DNA of 64,000 nucleotides from Sipunculus nudus (Eukaryota > Annelida > Sipuncula > Golfingiida > Sipunculidae): contig CM049311.1 of assembly GCA_026874595.1 (NCBI GenBank), positions 21,320,676-21,384,675 on the forward strand, written 5' to 3'. Positions 57,459 through 64,000 of the stretch are shown one piece after another (the stretch's first letter is position 1; the number at the start of each line of letters is the position of its first letter). A model generated the notes under the pieces. That model was given only the letters and a program-made list of their open reading frames with translations, was not told the DNA's origin and ran no database searches. The position numbers were made by a program, and so were the translations under genes.

Positions 57459-60400
57459 TGTCACCAAACACCGATCTACAGATGGATACACCATGCAAAA
57501 TTTCAAACCCACACCAATCCACTCCTGAGAAAAAGTGCATCAATGTATTCTATAAAATTGGTACAGCAGGTGGTGCCACCTGTCTGGTCTACAACAAAGC
57601 TATCCAAGATGGATAAACATGCAAAATTTCAGGCTGATACATCCTTCCAATCCTTAGATATGAGTGATTTTACCCAAAGCAAATGGACAGATGTATACCC
57701 AGGAAAACAATTGAAGATGGTATCAGCTGTCTTGAATATGAGATGGAGGTATCCAAGATCTATGAACATGCAAAATTTCAGACCAATACTGCAAACTACT
57801 CCTGAGATATGAGCAATTATCACACAAAGCAAACATACGGATGGAGGCCATGTGAAAATGACTGCAGATGGAGCAAACAGTCTTGAGTTTGAGATGGAGG
57901 TATCCAAGATCTATGGACATACACAATATCAGCCCATCCTACAAACCACTCATGAGAAAAGGGCATTAATTTATTCTTAAAAAACAGGAAGGTAGGTGGT
58001 GCCACCTTTCTGGTCTATGAAACTACCCTACAAGATTGATGGACATGCCAAATTTCAGACCAATACATTGAACCAATCCTCAGATATAAGCAATTTTCGC
58101 CCAGAGCAAATGTACAGATGGACCACACGTGAAAATAATTTCTGATGGTGCCACCAGTCTAGAGTATAGGATGGTGGTATCCAAGATGGATAGACATGCA
58201 AAATTTCAGACCAATATATTGAACCACTCTTGAGATATAAGCAATTATCACACAAAGCAAATGTATGCATGGACGCCACATGAAAACAATTGCAGATGGT
58301 GCCACCAGTCTTGAGTAGAGATGGAGGTATCCAAGATCTATGGAAATGCACCATTTCAGTCCAATACAATGAACCAATCACTAAGATGAAAATTAATAAT
58401 TTTTATTAATTTGCCATAGCCAAAGTTGGACAAAATTTAAGGTATTAACTTTTTATTTATGCTAATAACTGAAAAAATTGGCAAAATTCAGATCTAATTT
58501 TGGTTTAACAATTGATTCTTGATTTAATTAAGTTATATCCTTGAAAAAAAAATTCTCCAGCTTCAGCATTTCTCATGTTAAGTGAGTAAATATATTTCCT
58601 GATTTTTAAAAAATTGCATTATATTTGGACCCATAACTTCAAAACAATACTCAATACTGATCTAATCTTTGGTATGTTAATAGAAAATGTATGGAAGAAT
58701 ATGAATACTAAATATAACAAGTGACCCATGGGTCATGACGCTCAGCTGCCAAGCATGACCTGCGACATCACGGGCTGCGATTCACAACTTCTAGTAAAAT
58801 TGTTGCATAACCTATATGCCAATTTTGTTTAAATTTTCTACATTGCCATAAATTCTAATCATATATGTCTGGTTAAAACATAGTGAATGGTGGTCTGAGG
58901 CAAAATGTATGGTTGTTGAGCTATCAGGAACTAATCCCACAGCTTGCTGGATACCTGTCAGTCTCAAAAGGAATACCACACAGGCCACATATAACATCAA
59001 AATATAGCAAAAGATCAAGGAAATCCATGCAAGAATTATTGTGAAACGTGTGCTTCCATATTAATTTTTATTCAATACAAGCTTTCATAAATGATGGTCA
59101 TATTTATTAAGAAATCTTTGACCCAATGCAAGATTACATTAATATACATCCCACTGCATTCACTTTAATAGTTCTTGAGATAATATGTTCTAAAGGAATT
59201 TAAAGATGGCTTCCTGGTGGCCATATTGGATTTCTGACAGGTCAGAAATTGAACAACAAACATCCTCTAAAAGGGATCAAACATCATAAACAAGGGACCT
59301 ATGGGTCACGACACTCAGCTGTTATATATGATAAAAAAATATTATTTAGAAATGAGGCACATGCTGGTTTTGTGTGGTAATAAATATAAGATGTATTATG
59401 AGTTGTTGTTTAGCTTATGTATGATTTTGATAGTACCTTTGGAGACAGGGTAGAGGATTGATTTCATTTATTTTATTAACAAATGGAGTACTATTGTCGC
59501 ACAGATTTTGACTTGGCCATATAACTTATAAGCAGATTATATAATATAAGGGTTTAACTATTAATTAAAAAAAATTACAAATATTGTCCCAAATATACTT
59601 TTTATTAAAAATAATCAGAGAATATGATTTTTTAAAATAAAATATAACTGAAATGATTATTAAAATAATATTAAAGAATATATTCATGAATGCATTCATG
59701 AATACATTTTAAAATTATTTGCACTGGTATTCATATACTTTCATTTTTACCGGAATTCCCATTCTTTATGCAAGAAATTTTATAATGGAGTACATAATCA
59801 TATTCATATTTAAATACAATTACAAAGTATTCGCACCATGTCTGGTATTCATTCAGTTTTCACCAAACAATGATGTTGAGAATCCAGAATATACAAAATT
59901 CAAACATTTAAATAATGATCAAAAGTACCTGGTTTTATAGCTTTTATTTATATTAAAAAAAAACTGTAATAAATTCATTTTGGACTAATTTCACATCAAT
60001 GTACACACTAGACACAGTAGGAATCTTGATTAATATTATCAACTGCATCTTTGTCTATCATTAATTTCCATTATATGATCCCTAATGATTAGTAATGAAT
60101 GATTTACTTCTTTATCATTAAAATTGAACTGAAATATACTATAGGTGACTGCATGGTGTTATTTGGAATACGTGACATTCTATCCATTGATACAAGATTC
60201 TTATATCATCAGTAACTGCAGGTTAATTTCCTGTTATTATAAACTAACAAATTCCTTTTCTATTTTTCATTAATTTTTTATTAAAAACCAATAAAAATTT
60301 ATTAATTTATTGTTTATTGTTATGTAGTTGGTTAAAACTACTAGATGAGTTGGGTTGGACACCTGGATCAACTGTGGCTGGCCATAAGCTGCCTGGACTC

Positions 60401-63176
60401 CTGTGTATGCCTCGCCTCAAGCATGCATAATTTGCTGAAAGTTCAACAAGGTCAACATACAGGTGACTCAAGAGGGGCTGGAGAGAGCCAAAGTCTAACA
60501 GGGTCTCATAAAAACATTAATAAAAGTTACAATTTTTGGCCAATTACTTTCAGCTTTCTAAACTTAAAAGCTGAAATCCTTATGTGTGCATGATATGAAA
60601 ATTATATCAACAGTGCTCACAGGAAACAAACGTGCCATGGTCAAAGTTGGGCAAAATTTAAGTTACTAATTTTACATTTATACTAATAACTTATAAAATT
60701 TGAAAAATTCATAACAAATTTCGGGTATTCAATTGAATCTTGATTAAATAATGTTACATCCCTGACAAAAAATCTCTAGCTTCAGCAATCCTCTTGTAAA
60801 GGGAGTAAATATATTTCTTGATTTTTTAAAAAGTGCATTATGTTTGGGCTCATAACTTAAAACAATTACGCAATACTGACATCATTCTGGCATAGAGAAT
60901 GAAAAATATTAATATTATTTATGATTAAAGTCAGATCAGTGGTTTTGATATTAGGCAGTCTTGAAGTGTAACAATGGGTTTATAATGGAAAAATGAAGTT
61001 TTTCATTAATATCTTGAAGGTATTTTTTCCTAGAGACCAAATTCTTGGCATGGTAGGGGATTTTGGAGACATCTAGCTGTATGCTGAATTTAAGGAACTA
61101 AGAGCTGAAGCTGGGGAGCTGAGCTCTTGCAAACTGCATAACACTAGCTTGATGTAAACAATATGTTACATGGTGTTTGAAAACTTGAATAAAATCTACA
61201 GTTTTTGATTAACTGGTTTCAAATTTTTTGTGTTAACAGTTGAAAAGGTAACAAAAACATGCTGTGAAAATTAAATCCACAGTACTTACAGGAAAAAAAT
61301 GTGCCATGGTCAAAGTTGGGCAAAATTTAAGGTACAAATTTTTTATATTTATTAATATTTTAAAAAATTTAAAAGATTTTTATCTAATTTTGGGTATACA
61401 ATTTACTTTTGATTTATTAAAGTTATATTACTGGAAAAAAGGTCCATAGCTTTAACATGTTTTGTGTTAAGGGATCATATATCTTTCCTGATTTTTTACA
61501 AAATGCATTATGTTTGGGTCCATAACTTTTTTAAATTATATAATACAGACATAATTTCTTGAATGTACATAGGAACTATATAGAGGAATATTTATGGTAA
61601 ATATGAGGAAAAACAGATGAGTGGTTTTGATATTAGGCAGTCCTGAAGTGTGAAAATAGGTTTTTAATAAAAAATTGAGGTTTTTCCTTAATTTCTCAAA
61701 GGAATGAAGTCAAAAAGACCCAGTTTTTGGCTTGGTAGGAGATCTTGGGGACATCTAACATTATGCGGAATTTTGGATTCCTAGGTCTTACGGTTTCAAA
61801 ACGTGCCACATCTACGGACGGACGGATGGACGGACAGACGGACGGACGACGGACAATGGACCACGACTATAGCTCAGATGACTTACAGTCAGCTGAGCTA
61901 AAAAATCACAGAAACTGCCCTGGCAAAAGGATTTCTAAAATGGCTACCTGGCAGACATAATGGTTTTCTGACAAGTCTGACATTTGATATCACACATCCT
62001 CCAATAAGACACTAAACTTGTAGCAATTGCTTCAAAGAATGTAACAGTTATGAATGTCCAAAACAATTCAAAAGGCATGATCAGGTTGGAGAACTCTCAT
62101 ATCAGATTTATGAACATGCAAATGTAAAAAGTGCATGTCCAATTTGTTTTAATTATCAGCTTGCTATTCAATGAGGTCAGCAGGGTAGGTAAATTGCAAA
62201 ACCTAAAAGAAAAGAAATGCAGAAAGCATCACTAAGAGTCTTGTAATCAAATAAAGCCATCCTAAATCCAGAATATGAATACTAAATATAATAAAAAAAC
62301 AGACCAGTGGTTTCGATATTAGGCAGCCTTGAAGTGTGACAATGGCTTTTTCATGGAAAACGGAGGTTTTCCTTAATATTTTGAAGGAACAAAGTCCTAG
62401 TGACCCAATTTTCAGTATGGTAGGAGATTTTGGGGACATCTAACTGTATGCAAAATGTTGGATTCATAGTTCCAACGGTTTCAAAATGTGCCCTGTTAAC
62501 GGCCGGCCGGCCGACTTATATTCAGCTGAGCTAAAAATGTTATGGCACTGTCTGTGTGGAATGGTTACAGGAGTATGAAGTAGCTCATAGAAAATGAAGG
62601 TAGCTCATAGAAAATGAAAATATTTGTCTGTATTTAAACAATTTTTTTCTTCAACTTGGACAAATACTGTTGGCTTCATATTTGCAGGATTAAATGTTTG
62701 CCATTTTAACTTTTCTGTGTTTCACTAGGGTTCCCTTTTCAGGATCTCACCATTATGTAACCTTCACTAGCTTTAAATCAGTTGTTATATGAAGTATTTA
62801 TATCAAACATCAGATGAGTGGAATTTTTGTTATGTAGTGGCAGATAACAGAAAAGAACTTTCAGCTGTTGATGATACAGACAGTACAGGCATACACATTT
62901 TATGATGAAGAAAATATATGAAACATAAATCAAATCTTGCTGAAATGTGATTAGATTGATAGCTAACCATCAGATAACTTTGAATGAGTGACCGACTTAC
63001 CATAGCATTCTTCTATCATCACAGCATAAGGGTTTGTTCCACCCAGCATTTTGGCATCCTGTTCACCGAGACGTAATATATTCTCCAAGCCGTTCAGGGC
63101 CACCTGGACAATCTTACTGTCCAGCACCGTCAACAAGTCACACAAAGGAGGGATGCAGCCCTGGTCAACAAGGTAT
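57170..63176 (-). CDS. importin subunit alpha (KPNA1/5/6-like), 3' end
   Basis: Two coding exons on the minus strand (63001-63176 and 57170-57357) splice in phase: TATG/GTAAGT at the donor and a CAG acceptor, completing a Gly codon. Together they encode the last armadillo region and the acidic C-terminal tail of importin-alpha, the adaptor that binds nuclear localisation signals and is carried through the nuclear pore by importin-beta, then recycled by CAS. The C-terminal sequence with [26 protein letters not shown] and [11 protein letters not shown] fits the KPNA1/5/6 group better than KPNA2 or KPNA3/4. The N-terminal IBB domain and most armadillo repeats lie beyond the right edge. The intron (57358-63000) is filled with repeats. 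Confidence 0.9.
57404..57454 (+). repeat. (TA)n microsatellite
   Basis: A TA tract of about 50 bp lies in the importin-alpha intron, close to the last acceptor. It produces false Tyr-Ile repeat ORFs on both strands. Confidence 0.9.
57560..58380 (-). repeat. degenerate tandem array related to the GGTGGCGCCACC family
   Basis: Units of roughly 130-160 bp share GATGGAGGTATCCAAGATCT, CATGCAAAATTTCAGACCAA and TGGTGCCACC. The order of landmarks matches the reverse of the core of 7365-9101. It is too diverged for sharp borders. Confidence 0.6.
58410..62532 (-). repeat. AGCTCAGCTGA repeat split by a nested insertion
   Basis: A reverse-oriented repeat runs 58410-58716 and resumes at 62271-62532, ending with the head GCTGAGCT. 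The two parts are joined by the same 20 bp, GAATATGAATACTAAATATA, at 58697-58716 and 62271-62290. The insertion between them (58717-62270) starts ACAAGTGACCCATGGGTCAT, i.e. with the terminus typical of the same family, and itself contains the full copy at 59289-61900. Confidence 0.7.
59289..61900 (-). repeat. AGCTCAGCTGA dispersed repeat, reverse copy 4
   Basis: It is a close relative of 50614-53248 along its whole length, with the same tail subtype (AACAAGGGACCTATGGGTCA... to ...GTCAGCTGAGCT) and the GGAC tract near 61813-61855. It sits within the larger insertion described for 58410-62532. Confidence 0.8.
63001..63176 (-). CDS. importin-alpha penultimate coding exon
   Basis: The acceptor (CTTTTTGGTTTACGTAG) and donor (TATG/GTAAGT) bound 176 nt that read [53 protein letters not shown] and IEECYG. 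This is the late armadillo repeat of importin-alpha with the conserved Asn of [12 protein letters not shown] that lines the signal-binding groove. Confidence 0.92.
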
Positions 63177-63299
63177 CTACGTAAACCAAAAAGACAACTC
63201 AATTTTTAGTCTATCAACCAAACAAGGTAACTGGATTGGTTACAGATAGTGTTCAGAATCAGTTGAATTTTCATGACATCAGTAACAAGTGCACTGCAA

Positions 63300-63795
63300 A
63301 CGTGCATAATATGCCTGTTGTGTATCTGCTGAACTCTGACCTCATAAAATATGCGTACATTTTGATGAGAAGATAATTCAGGTGAGAAACTCTAATGGTA
63401 AATATGTATAATGAGTTTCATGAAAATCCATAGGATTTTTGTTAGTCACCAAGGTGCCTCCGAAATGCGGTGACCTCTGACTTCATTAAATATGCATGGA
63501 TTTTGCTGGAAATCAAACTTAGATATTTCATTGATTAACATTTCTGAAGAGTTTTATCAAAATCATTCATATTCTTCAAAAGTTATCGCAGCGAGACCAC
63601 AAAGTAGCCTAGTGACCCTTGACCTTATTAAATATGTTTGGATGTTGCCCATAAATGAACTCAGGTGAGATTGTCTGTTGGTAAGTAGTTATGGTTAGTT
63701 TTGTGAAAATCCATCAAAGCCCCGGTAAGTTATCGCAGGGACAAGTTAACGGACGGACGGTGGGTATACCATAATACTCCTGTCATATGGCAGGC
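63300..63795 (-). repeat. inverted relative of the repeat at 5562-6170
   Basis: It contains GTCACCAAGGTGCCTCC, AAATATGCATGGATTTTG and ends ACGGTGGGTATACCATAATA, the reverse complement of the head of 5562-6170. The last 200 bases of the window show nothing recognisable. Confidence 0.55.
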
Positions 63796-64000
63796 GTATA
63801 AAACTGATCAACCTCAACCAACCGACAATGGGAAATAATGGGTTATTTAGGAGTATTAACTTTCAGACCATACATAGACTGGTGCACAATCTCAACTAAT
63901 AAGTAGGCATATCTTCATTCTATAGCCTACATGTCTAGAAAGTAACTTCAGAATTCAGTTTTTTCTAGTAAATAGAGACTTTTCTCTGGTTTGTTTGCAT

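Noticed and set aside
57348-57812. 154-codon ORF with a Tyr-Ile repeat
   Set aside because: It is driven by a (TA)n microsatellite and a degenerate repeat, antisense to the importin-alpha exon.

Overview
The window is eukaryotic. It has spliced exons with GT-AG borders, AT-rich introns and very many interspersed repeats. The repeat types point to a lophotrochozoan, most likely a bivalve mollusc: hairpin-headed elements followed by GTCC/GTCT tetranucleotide tracts, cores of 180 bp or 280 bp tandem units, tRNA-headed SINEs and a DIRS-type retrotransposon. The species is an inference; no marker gene fixes it.

Two genes can be read with confidence, and they converge. (1) A plus-strand gene runs from about 3.7 kb to 42.3 kb and is cut off at its 5' end by the window edge. 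Fourteen exons join with consistent splice phases, apart from one unresolved linker exon. They encode the C-terminal part of a multi-Tudor protein: the second half of one extended Tudor domain, a Ser/Pro/Thr-rich linker, a second extended Tudor domain interrupted by a complete OTU deubiquitinase domain, a linker, and a complete third extended Tudor domain. The OTU domain sits alone on one symmetric phase 1-1 exon (13258-13836), so it looks like a shuffled module. Multi-Tudor proteins usually act in germ granules and the piRNA pathway; an OTU domain would add a ubiquitin-cleaving activity. (2) A minus-strand gene at 57.2-63.2 kb is the 3' end of an importin-alpha gene (KPNA1/5/6-like clade). 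Its last two coding exons are visible and the rest lies beyond the right edge.

The last intron of the Tudor gene (22946-39830, 16.9 kb) is a transposon graveyard. It holds a PIF/Harbinger-like MITE; a 7.17 kb element with long terminal inverted repeats and an 8 bp target duplication, carrying two tandem ~3 kb repeat copies; a SINE; a structurally complete but coding-dead GC-rich DIRS-like retrotransposon (31505-36917) with both inverted terminal repeats and the internal complementary region; a Helitron-like/pearl-like element; and another MITE. All of this precedes a 24-codon final exon and a ~2.4 kb 3' UTR.

The interval between the two genes (42.4-57.1 kb) holds minisatellites, an inverted copy of the Helitron-like element, a 2.6 kb dispersed repeat and two orphan exon-like segments (44910-45020 plus strand, 47153-47291 minus strand) that I cannot assign to a gene. 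The importin-alpha intron (57358-63000) shows nested insertion: a full repeat copy inside an insertion that itself splits an older copy, bracketed by a 20 bp direct repeat. Nothing in the window looks prokaryotic, and there is no CRISPR array or rRNA gene.
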